Origin: Planctomycetaceae bacterium
Lineage (GTDB): Bacteria; Planctomycetota; Phycisphaerae; SM23-33
Direction of reading: 5' to 3'
Assembly (NCBI GenBank): GCA_039680605.1
Contig: JBDKTA010000015.1
Span: 78,661 to 142,660 of the forward strand
Length of the DNA stretch: 64,000 nt
Shown here: positions 26,480 through 34,347 of the stretch, piece after piece
Layout of the letters: every line of letters begins with the position of its first letter
Position numbering within the stretch: the stretch's first letter is position 1
The notes under the pieces: model-generated
What the model was told of the DNA's origin: nothing
What the model saw: only the letters and a program-made list of their open reading frames with translations
The model's database searches: none
Made by a program: the position numbers and the translations under genes

Positions 26480-27817
26480 ATGACCATCAGACTATCACTA
26501 TCGATCGCGATCATGTTATCCGCTACTCTGGCCGCTGCCGCCGGCGAACCGGCGCCGGCGACGCAACCGGCAGGCGCCTCGGCGCCAATCATTCCCCCGG
26601 CCAGCAACACCGCCGAAGGCATCCAGCGTTGGCGCGACATGAAGTTCGGCATCTTCCTGCATTGGGGCCCCGGCGCCGTCGGCGGCAAGGAATTGAGCTG
26701 GTCGCGACAGACCCACAAACGATTCGCCGACTATCCCGCCGACGTGTACGACAACTTCTACAAGAAGTTCAAGGCCGAGAAGTTCAACGCCGAGGAGTGG
26801 GCCAAGATCGTTGCCGACAGCGGGGCCAAGTACATGGTCTTCGTCACCAAGCACCACGACGGGTTCTGCAACTGGGACACGGCCATCACCGATTACAAGG
26901 GCACCGCCAAAGACTGCCCGTTCGGGCGCGACGCGGCGAAGGAGCTCTCGCAGGCCGCGGCGAAAAAGGGCCTCATGCTGGGGTGGTACTTTTCGCAGCG
27001 CGACTGGCACGACCGGGACTTCATGACGCAGAACTACAAGGTGTTCGCCGCCAAGATCCGCAAGCAGATCGAGGAGCTCTGCGGCGGCAAGTACGGCCCC
27101 ATCGGCGTGATCTGGTTCGACGCGGCCGGGCCTTACCCCGAAGGGTTCTGGGACGGGCGCAACCTGTTCAAGCGAATTTACGAACTGCAGCCGGGCTGCC
27201 TGATCAACGACCGCTGCGGGCTGCGGGGCGATTTCTCAAGCCTGACCCGCCGCGTGGGCGACTTCGAGCGCCTGCGGCCCTGGGAAAGCGCCGTGCCGAT
27301 GGGCACGGGCTGGTCGTGGCGGCCGGATGCCAAGCACATGACCTACGAGCAGTGCATGAACATGCTGATCCGCTGCGCGGGGTCGGACGGCAACTTCCTG
27401 CTGAACATCGGCCCGCACCCCGACGGGCACATTATCGCAGAAGAAGTCGCCATCCTCCGCAAGATGGGCGCCTGGCTGGGCCAGTACGGAAAGAGCATCT
27501 ACAAGACCCGCGGCGGCCCGTACGAACCGGCCGACTGGGGCGCAGCCACCTGCCGTGAGAATACGATCTTCCTGCACATCCAGAAATGGCCGGCCGCGGG
27601 TAAGCTGACCCTGCCCGCTCTGAAGCAGAAGATCACCGCCAGTGCCGCCCTCACCGGCGGCAAAGCCGCCGTCGAGCAGACCGACAAAGGCCTGAGCATC
27701 TCACTGCCCAAAGAAAATCAAGACGCCATCGACACGATCATCGAACTGACCCTCGACGGCCCAGCCTTCGACGCCGCCGAACCCGCGCCCGCGCCGACTG
27801 CACCGGCAAAACCATGA
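26480..27817 (+). CDS. Secreted alpha-L-fucosidase (GH29)
   Basis: A 445-residue exported glycoside hydrolase of family 29, which removes alpha-L-fucose from glycans by a retaining mechanism. The signal peptide ends near residue 22 (AAAAG). Family landmarks follow: MKFGIFLHWGPGAVGG, EEWAKIVADSGAKYMVFVTKHHDGFCNWDT, GLMLGWYFSQRDWH, and IGVIWFDAAGP with the predicted nucleophile D214. A later conserved region is NMLIRCAGSDGNFLLNIGPHPDGHI. The ATG at 26480 is the start whose signal peptide is best; the longer frame from 26408 carries no signal. It probably degrades algal or mucin-type fucosylated polysaccharides outside the cell. It stands alone, divergent from the hybrid kinase. Confidence 0.9.
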   Translation: MTIRLSLSIAIMLSATLAAAAGEPAPATQPAGASAPIIPPASNTAEGIQRWRDMKFGIFLHWGPGAVGGKELSWSRQTHKRFADYPADVYDNFYKKFKAEKFNAEEWAKIVADSGAKYMVFVTKHHDGFCNWDTAITDYKGTAKDCPFGRDAAKELSQAAAKKGLMLGWYFSQRDWHDRDFMTQNYKVFAAKIRKQIEELCGGKYGPIGVIWFDAAGPYPEGFWDGRNLFKRIYELQPGCLINDRCGLRGDFSSLTRRVGDFERLRPWESAVPMGTGWSWRPDAKHMTYEQCMNMLIRCAGSDGNFLLNIGPHPDGHIIAEEVAILRKMGAWLGQYGKSIYKTRGGPYEPADWGAATCRENTIFLHIQKWPAAGKLTLPALKQKITASAALTGGKAAVEQTDKGLSISLPKENQDAIDTIIELTLDGPAFDAAEPAPAPTAPAKP

Positions 27818-28132
27818 CATGAGCCGCTGAGGTCGCTGACGATTCCTGGCGACCGACACTGCACTTCCTTGTACTTTGTTGTACTTTTCACAGCGGTTTG
27901 CGGGGAAGGTAAGCAATTACTATTGCCTCAATCTAGTTCGATCAGTGCTTTCCGGTACCATAATAAGCAATAATCGTCCCAGATTATCCAGAGTGTTGTT
28001 GCGCTGTTGTTAGCGGCGGGGCTTGCCCCGCGCGTTTGCCGCGCGACCTGCCACGGACATGTTCCCTTGATCCTGACCAAGCCACAGTCGAACATGAACC
28101 GTCGGTCACTCACCGGAAATCAGTAAACAACG
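27818..28132. repeat. Repeat-derived spacer: CCGCTGAGGTCGC element and GTGAAAAGTACAACAAAGT element
   Basis: Just after the fucosidase stop is GCCGCTGAGGTCGCTGA (27823), half of the hairpin element seen at 7210, 45322 and 59528. At 27870-27900 is the inverse of CTGTGAAAAGTACAACAAAG, the core of a repeat present twice at 58670 and 58823. Around 28014-28040 is a GC hairpin (GCGGGGCTTGCCCCGC). I see no gene in this stretch. Confidence 0.7.
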
Positions 28133-28237
28133 CAGTACGACTACGACGCGTATGGCCGCGCGACGGCGTACGACGGGTCGATGACGGAACTGCAGGCCAG
28201 AAATAAGCGGATGCTTGGCATGCGGGCCGAAGGCCTG
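28133..28237 (+). pseudogene. RHS-repeat fragment
   Basis: One frame reads QYDYDAYGRATAYDGSMTEL, which closely resembles the RHS-repeat core (YDYDAYGR). The homology begins abruptly at 28133 and fades into a repeat by 28238, with no start codon and no other RHS sequence nearby. A second RHS fragment is at 32998-33310. It looks like a remnant of a larger RHS/YD-repeat protein cut by repeats. Confidence 0.6.
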
Positions 28238-28398
28238 CAATTCGTCAGCCCAGGGCGAAGTCGCGAGCGAAGCGAGGGACGCAGCCCTGGGTCAGGGCGC
28301 CTCCACGGTGCCAGCCCTGAAAGGGCGGCACACGATTGGCGTTTCGCCCTTTCAGGGCTCAAGACGATTCGGACCATGATTGCCCCAGGGCGACTTCC
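28238..28398. repeat. REP-type palindrome cluster (copy A)
   Basis: Three stems follow one another: CAGGGC...GCCCTG (28247-28287), a CCCTGAAAGGGCGGCAC...GTTTCGCCCTTTCAGGG stem (28315-28361), and a trailing GATTGCCCCAGGGCG (28378). A close copy, about 80% alike, sits at 33306-33412, and the transposase-associated repeats at 62972 and 63691 share its core design. Its right edge overwrites the 3' end of the small gene at 28359. Confidence 0.8.
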
Positions 28399-28631
28399 CC
28401 TGTCTTGATCTTGCCTTTCAGTACCTTAACCACGGTGGCTTTCGTGGGAACCTCCACACGTACGTGCTCGCTCAACTGGCCGACGGCTGTGATTGCCCCC
28501 TCAAAGACCACCGCACTATGCTCAAAAAGATCCTGTGGCGTGGCCTTCTTTCTTGTTATTCCCGGCGCAATGAAAGTGATACAGACTGCCAGCGTCAGGA
28601 TGAGCCAATACCGCATGGTCTGGGTTCTCAT
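28359..28631 (-). CDS. Small secreted protein, C-terminus replaced by a REP element
   Basis: A 90-residue frame with a signal peptide (MRYWLILTLAVCITFIAPG). The rest reads VVFEGAITAVGQLSEHV and then VPTKATVVKVLKGKIKTGEV, like the start of a secreted beta domain found in other bacteria in longer proteins. The last ten or so codons lie inside a REP element, so the natural C-terminus seems lost. It is 12 bases downstream of the radical SAM gene and on the same strand, so the two are probably co-transcribed. GAGGAGA precedes the ATG. May be non-functional. Confidence 0.6.
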   Translation of the reverse strand: MRTQTMRYWLILTLAVCITFIAPGITRKKATPQDLFEHSAVVFEGAITAVGQLSEHVRVEVPTKATVVKVLKGKIKTGEVALGQSWSESS

Positions 28632-28643
28632 AGCACTGTCTCC

Positions 28644-30821
28644 TCAGAACATCCAGAAGTCCGCCAGCCAGATTTGTTTTTCGTAGGCGCGGGCCTGGCC
28701 GGGTGGGGTTTTCAGCATTGCCGGCAGGAGGAGCGGGGCGGTCTGGCCCAGTTGGCGGTTGGCGAACTTCTTGAGGTGCTCCTTGGCGGCCGCGTCGAGG
28801 GCGGGTTCGTTCTGGCGGTAGACCAGGCCCAGCAGATCAGCGTAGGTCAGCTCGGCTTTGGGCGGGAGTTTTACCGTGTAGGCGGTCTTGCCGACGGCGT
28901 CGCGGACGGTCATTTCGGCCCCGTCGTCGCCGGTTTCGATGATGTCGAAGATGCCCATGCTGCTGGGGGCGCCGCGGGCGGGGCCTGAGGCGCTGAATCG
29001 CGAGGCGTTGACCCGCGACGAACCAGCCACCTCCAGGCGCATGGCCTCGGCGTATGGGTGCCGCTCGAGGTAGCCTTCTAGCGGCTCAGGCGGGGTTGCG
29101 TTGGCTTTGGCCTCGTCCTGCGGCCCGCCCCAGCGCTCGATGGCAGTGTCTTTGGCCAGGTGATTCTGGGCGTTGAGTTCTCGCTCGCCAGGCCGAATTG
29201 CCTTGCTCATCATGAACTGGAATATCTGCCCCGAGCGGCCGCGCGCCAGGTACGGGTCGAGCTTCTTTTCGAATATCTCGCTGCGCCAGGCGAGCGATGT
29301 CTTCTCGAGTGCGGCCATCGCTTCGCGCAGGGCTTTGCGGTCGGCGGGCGTGCGCTGCTGGGGTGCCGCGTCGGCCAGACAGTGCTCGGCCAGTGCTCGC
29401 CACATCAGGGCCGAAAACGCCAGCGACCGCTGCGGCGTCTGCACGGCCTTGTCCAGAGCCTGCGCCAGACCGGGGGCATCCTTTGGCAGCAGGCCCTGGC
29501 GGTACTGGGCCAGGAAGATTCCTGCCGGGTCGCTCACCAAGGCGTCGGGAACAGAGCGGTCGGCCAGGGGAAGACGGTCGTAAGAATACCCGCCCAGCGG
29601 CATGGCATACCAGGCCACGATGGCCTGTTCGATGGCCGAGGCTTCCTGCACGCCTTTGACGAGCTGTTTCACAGCGGGCCGGGTCTGCGCCGGCGCCTTG
29701 GGCGGATCGTCCGCCGCCGCGGCGTGGAGCACGCCCATGCAGACGGCCATTCCAGCGGCGGTCTTCAGGGCGGCGCCGACATGCCAGACCGAGCGGAAGC
29801 AGTGTGTACCGCTGCGCCGCTGCAGCCAGCACCCTCCGCCGCAGGCGGGGGCGTATTTGCAGGCGGTGCAGCGGCCTTCCATTTGCCGGTGGCGCAGTGC
29901 CGAGAAACCATCGCGCCAGATCTCCGCCAGCGGGCGGTCGTGAATGTTGCCAGCCGCCGTCAAGGTATCCAGCGTCGTGCAGGGCACGACGCTGCCGTCG
30001 GGCAGCACGACGCACTGTGCGATGCCGGCCCCGCAGCGGAAGGGGCTGTCGCGAAGCTGCGGTTCCCAGTCGCCGGTGTAGCCGATCTCGTCGGCCATCG
30101 TCACCGGGAAGTACGCTCGGCGGCGGGCGACGAAACGCATGAGGTCGCCCAGTTGCTTCTTGGACAGGAACAAGTCTGGCCGTTTGGCGGCGCGGCCCTG
30201 CGGCACGGGCAGGTGGATGCCCCACGAGTGTGCCCCGCTGGCGACGGTCAGGCGAAACGTCTCGCCCAAGGCCGCGAAGTTGTGCGTGGTCACCGTGGTG
30301 CCTGCGGCCACGCGGCAATTGCCCAGGCCGCTGAAGAAGCGGATGGCCGCCAGCGCCTGCTCGAACGAATCGCCGCGACCGCGGAAGGAGTCATGCACGT
30401 CCTTGGGCCCATCGAGGCTGACAGCCGCGAACCGCGGCGGATGGGTCTCGATGGCCTCGCGCAGTTCGCCGACGGGCATGATCGCGGTGTTGAGGCTCCA
30501 CGGCAGGCGGCGCTGCGACAGGCATTCGAGCACCGGCCTAAGGTCCGCCCGGCACAACGGCTCGCCGCCGGTGACCAGAAACTCGCCGACACCCATATCG
30601 GCCGCCTCATCGACCAGTCGCAGCGCCGTCTCGATGGGCATGTCGCTCATCGTGTGATCGCCCGCGGCCAGGCAGTGCCCGCAGCTCAGCGGGCACCGCA
30701 GCGTGGCCATCCACTGCACCAGCCGCGGCGCGGGGGTGTAGCCATGCTCGTCAAAGAACCGCCGCTCATCCGGGTCGCGCGGGGCAAGATGATGTCGTGA
30801 CGATCTGCTGTGCGTGCCCAT
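28644..30821 (-). CDS. Radical SAM/SPASM protein with transmembrane-linked C-terminal domain
   Basis: A 725-residue protein. Residues about 30-250 form a radical SAM core with CPLSCGHC (C43, C47, C50) and FLVTGGEPL, binding a [4Fe-4S] cluster and S-adenosylmethionine. Residues about 265-345 form a SPASM-type region with cysteines in CGAGIAQC, VPCTT, CTACKYAPACGGGC and GTHCF, for auxiliary clusters as in peptide or enzyme maturases. Then a hydrophobic segment (about 348-368) is followed by about 350 residues with no known domain that I recognise, predicted soluble and likely on the other side of the membrane. It contains MPLGGYSYDRLPLADRS near residue 405. This fusion is unusual because the radical chemistry must be cytoplasmic. 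Neighbours: secreted propeller upstream, small secreted protein downstream, all one strand. Confidence 0.82.
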   Translation of the reverse strand: MGTHSRSSRHHLAPRDPDERRFFDEHGYTPAPRLVQWMATLRCPLSCGHCLAAGDHTMSDMPIETALRLVDEAADMGVGEFLVTGGEPLCRADLRPVLECLSQRRLPWSLNTAIMPVGELREAIETHPPRFAAVSLDGPKDVHDSFRGRGDSFEQALAAIRFFSGLGNCRVAAGTTVTTHNFAALGETFRLTVASGAHSWGIHLPVPQGRAAKRPDLFLSKKQLGDLMRFVARRRAYFPVTMADEIGYTGDWEPQLRDSPFRCGAGIAQCVVLPDGSVVPCTTLDTLTAAGNIHDRPLAEIWRDGFSALRHRQMEGRCTACKYAPACGGGCWLQRRSGTHCFRSVWHVGAALKTAAGMAVCMGVLHAAAADDPPKAPAQTRPAVKQLVKGVQEASAIEQAIVAWYAMPLGGYSYDRLPLADRSVPDALVSDPAGIFLAQYRQGLLPKDAPGLAQALDKAVQTPQRSLAFSALMWRALAEHCLADAAPQQRTPADRKALREAMAALEKTSLAWRSEIFEKKLDPYLARGRSGQIFQFMMSKAIRPGERELNAQNHLAKDTAIERWGGPQDEAKANATPPEPLEGYLERHPYAEAMRLEVAGSSRVNASRFSASGPARGAPSSMGIFDIIETGDDGAEMTVRDAVGKTAYTVKLPPKAELTYADLLGLVYRQNEPALDAAAKEHLKKFANRQLGQTAPLLLPAMLKTPPGQARAYEKQIWLADFWMF

Positions 30822-30903
30822 GAGTTGTCCCTTTATTATCGTTCAGTTGGGCGCACTTCTTCGCCGGCTACTGTTTCGGGCTGTGGCCATGCCGCGGCTG
30901 CTG

Positions 30904-31875
30904 TCATTCGCCCCGGAACCACTTTTGGATGACCAGAAAAGCCGACTTGCAGCGGACTACTTGCAGGCTCTCACCATCCATTCCTTCAGCAGGAGGAATC
31001 GGCCATCGCCACTGCTCTTTGCCTTGGAGTGTAAACGCGATCAAAGTATTCGGTGCTCGCCCCTTCCGCTCGAGGGCGAAAATTATGTTTTCTGTGTACA
31101 TAAGGATTGACGTCTGTGCCGGCAACGAGAGCGCAGGGGCTGAGGCGGGGGCGGGTGCGTTCTTGGGCGCAGCGACGCGGGTCGTCGGCGGGCGATCAGT
31201 GAGACGCTTGCCCATTGCGGTATCAAAATAGACACAGGAGTCGCCCAAAATGATTCCCGGTTCAACGCCACGGATCCGGTCATTTCTTCGTGGCCACATG
31301 TAGGAGGCCATCCAGACGCGCTGGCCGGTCTCAATGTTGATCTTGATGAGCGTCACCGGCCCCTCAATTACCGGCAGCATTCCACCCTCGACCTTTTCAC
31401 TGCTCTGAGTGCAGTAAGCGAAATACGCAAAGGCGGCGTCAGGCCCCGCCTCATCCGGTTTGGGAAACCATGAACCGGCCAAAGACGCCCACGGTATATC
31501 GGTCCTGTAAAGCTCGCGTCCGGTGTCCTTGGCAAAGCCGACAAGGCCGGTTTCTGTTGTCACGATTATTGCGCGGGGGCCGAAGCATACCCATTTGGCG
31601 CCCTGCGCTCTTTTCTGCCATGCCCGCGAATTATCGAAGTGGAAGACCGTCAACTCCTCTTTTTCAACATGAGCATACATCTCGGCCACCGGATCGACCG
31701 CATCGCCTGGCTTGGTATTCAGGCGGTGGATGAGTCTTCCTTCGCTGCTTAACAAGTAGTGGTCTGTGCCTGCTGCGCCCCCGGCCGCCATCGCCGCCTG
31801 GTTCAATACCAAGAGCAGAATCAGCACTGTGCCGCACCCATATTTCGCCTTTGTCTGCAAGGGCATCCCATTCAT
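30904..31875 (-). CDS. Secreted PQQ-like beta-propeller protein
   Basis: A 323-residue exported protein with a signal peptide ending AMA-AGG (residue about 30). The remainder has the spaced Trp/Gly pattern of PQQ-like or quinoprotein propellers: WVCFGPRAIIVTTETGLVGF, KINIETGQRVWMASYMW, SCVYFDTAMG, LIAFTLQGKEQWRW. It has no catalytic motif I recognise. It is probably a periplasmic sensor or scaffold. It precedes the radical SAM gene (83 bases away), and the two may be co-transcribed. AAAGGAG lies before the ATG at 31875. Confidence 0.75.
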   Translation of the reverse strand: MNGMPLQTKAKYGCGTVLILLLVLNQAAMAAGGAAGTDHYLLSSEGRLIHRLNTKPGDAVDPVAEMYAHVEKEELTVFHFDNSRAWQKRAQGAKWVCFGPRAIIVTTETGLVGFAKDTGRELYRTDIPWASLAGSWFPKPDEAGPDAAFAYFAYCTQSSEKVEGGMLPVIEGPVTLIKINIETGQRVWMASYMWPRRNDRIRGVEPGIILGDSCVYFDTAMGKRLTDRPPTTRVAAPKNAPAPASAPALSLPAQTSILMYTENIIFALERKGRAPNTLIAFTLQGKEQWRWPIPPAEGMDGESLQVVRCKSAFLVIQKWFRGE

Positions 31876-32218
31876 CTGACCACTCCTTTCGCAAGCACCC
31901 TGATTTTGACGGTCAAACTAACAGGAAGTTCCATCTTTTCAACGGGTCGAAGTCGGCTCTGTGATGATGTCGGCCAGGATCGTGTCGGCGACGAAGAGGT
32001 ACTCGCCGGCGAGGTGGATGGTTTCGCCCGTCACCACCAGGGCGCGCTGTGACGCGTATCGAGCGACGGTGTTGGGGAAAGCTTCGACGGGATCGGCGCC
32101 GAAGCGCGCGGATAGTTCGCTGCGGCTGACGCCTTCGATCAGGCGCAGGCCCAGCATGAGCGTTTCGGCGTAGGCGGCGCGGCCGGTGAGGCGTTCAGAT
32201 GCACCAGGCGGCAAGTGT

Positions 32219-32256
32219 GGGTGCCATGGCGGCCGTTTTTCAGCCGCCATGTCCCC
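32219..32256. repeat. ATGGCGGC palindrome (copy 2), inside hemW
   Basis: GGTGCCATGGCGGCCG, a TTTTT spacer, then CAGCCGCCATGTCC: a hairpin matching the inner palindrome at 6553-6591 and the copy at 58737. It sits within the hemW remnant. Confidence 0.8.
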
Positions 32257-32287
32257 AGCCAGAGCAGCAATGTAGGTGTCCAAGTCC

Positions 32288-32364
32288 GGAAAATCGGACG
32301 GTTACTATTTTCCAGTGCGGCCAGAGGAAAATCGGGACGGTTACTATTTTCCAGCGCGGCCAGA
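32288..32364. repeat. Tandem duplication of a GGAAAATCGG(G)ACGG palindrome, inside hemW
   Basis: Two adjacent copies of about 38 bases (32288-32325 and 32326-32364), each with GGAAAAT at one end and ATTTTCC further on, so each forms a small hairpin. They differ by a single-base indel and a substitution. In protein they yield a repeated LAALENSNRP, which explains the odd hemW sequence at this point. Confidence 0.75.
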
Positions 32365-32997
32365 TAAGCATTGAGATCAGGAGCATTGGTGCGGCGCGTG
32401 CCGGCGACGTAGCTCGCGGCGGCTGGGCCGATGCCGACGTACGGGCGGTTGTGCCAGTACGTCAGGTTGTGGCGGCAGCGGCGGCCGGGGCGGGCGAAGT
32501 TGGAGATCTCGTAGTGCTCCAGGCCCGCGGCCGCAAGGGTCTCGATGGCGGCGTAGTAGCAGTTCTTCTGCGTCTGTTCGTCGGCGGGGGCCAGGCGGCC
32601 GGCGGCAAAGTCGGCGGCCAGCGGCGTGCCCTCCTCGACGCTCAGGGCGTAGCAACTCATGTGCGAGGGTTGCAGCGCCATCGCGGCCGTCAATGATCGC
32701 TGCCACGAGGCGAGGGTCTGTCCGGGGATGCCGTATATCAGGTCGAGGCTGACGTTGTCGATGCCGGCCCGGCGGACGGTCTCGACGGCGGCGGCGACAT
32801 CGGCGGCTTTGTGCGGCCGCCCCAGCGTGGCCAGCTCCTGGTCGTCGAGCGGCTGGGCGCCGATGGAGACGCGGTTGACGCCGGCGGCTTTGATGACGCT
32901 CGCGACGGCAGAGTCGAGGCTGCAGGGATTGGCTTCGGAACAAAGGGGTCAGGAACCTTTTCGGGTGAAGTGGCAGTCGGCGTGTGAAAGATGATGA

Positions 32998-33310
32998 ATG
33001 GTTGAGATCGCAGACAGATCGGTTCAGCTAGCCGCGGGCGCGGCGTTTTGGACGCTGCCCGGGGCCGCCGCGCTCGGCCGTACGGCCGAGCCTCTGGCTT
33101 CCAGCGCCCAGCCGCAAGGGCATCACTACGTCTACGACGCCTGGAACCGGCTCAAGGAGGTCTGGAAGGACGATGGCGACGGGGACCTGGAAACGACCGG
33201 CACGCCGCCGCCGGATGAGAAACTGGCGTGGTTCTCGTACGACGGCCTCAATGGCGGATCATCGCCGAGTGGGATTACGACTGTCAGTTGAAGGTCTCCG
33301 GTCGGCCGCA
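32998..33310 (+). pseudogene. RHS-repeat fragment
   Basis: The frame from 32998 contains HHYVYDAWNRLKEVW, a clear RHS-type repeat, then GDGDLETTGTP and SYDGLNGG. Past SYDGLN the expected continuation (RRIIAEWDYD) occurs in another frame, so there is a frameshift near 33255. No complete RHS gene is present. Upstream and downstream bases are repeats. Together with 28133 this suggests one dead RHS locus dissected by insertions, or two fragments. Confidence 0.68.
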
Positions 33311-33412
33311 CCATGCTGAAAGGGCGGCACACGATGGTGTTTCGCCCTTTCAGGGCTCAAAACGGTTAGGACCGTGATTACCCAGGGCGGCGCTGCGCTG
33401 TGCCCTGGGCTG
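33306..33412. repeat. REP-type palindrome cluster (copy B)
   Basis: GCTGAAAGGGCGGCAC and GTTTCGCCCTTTCAGGGCTC form a hairpin followed by CCCAGGGC...GCCCTGGG (33385-33411). It parallels 28302-28398 in base sequence and order. Confidence 0.8.
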
Positions 33413-33479
33413 ACGAATATACGTCCTTCGGACGAAAGAGGGATATCGCGGCGGGATCGGCCAAAATCCTGCGTCTGTG

Positions 33480-34195
<716 letters not shown>

Positions 34196-34347
34196 AGCCT
34201 CTGGTCTTTTGGTCAGGCGGTATTTGTCAAGGAAGCATCCGAAAGTTGCCGATGCATCAGGATGTTGAAATGGACATCGAGGGTTGTGCCTTCCCTGCGC
34301 TGCAGCCGCGCCTGGGAAGAGCTTGCGCGACGCGCATGGAAAGACCT

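Larger units (their letters stand above)
31939..32940 (-). pseudogene. hemW: Broken HemW-like radical SAM gene (hemW), invaded by palindromic repeats
   Basis: HemW is a radical SAM heme chaperone related to coproporphyrinogen oxidase. Residues after SEANPCSLDSAVASVI, through GVNRVSIGAQPLDD, VSLDLIYGIPGQT and SCYALSVEEGTPLA, match it well from 32940 to about 32360. The N-terminal third with the cluster-binding CxxxCxxC is absent: upstream of 32940 is a TGA and a dispersed-repeat sequence containing AAAGGGGTCAGGAACC. After LNAYLAAL the frame runs through two repeats (32219-32256 and 32288-32364) and does not rejoin the C-terminal part, LTGRAAYAETLMLGLRLIEGV, which lies in another frame and ends at 31939. 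The gene is thus broken in two ways. Confidence 0.82.
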
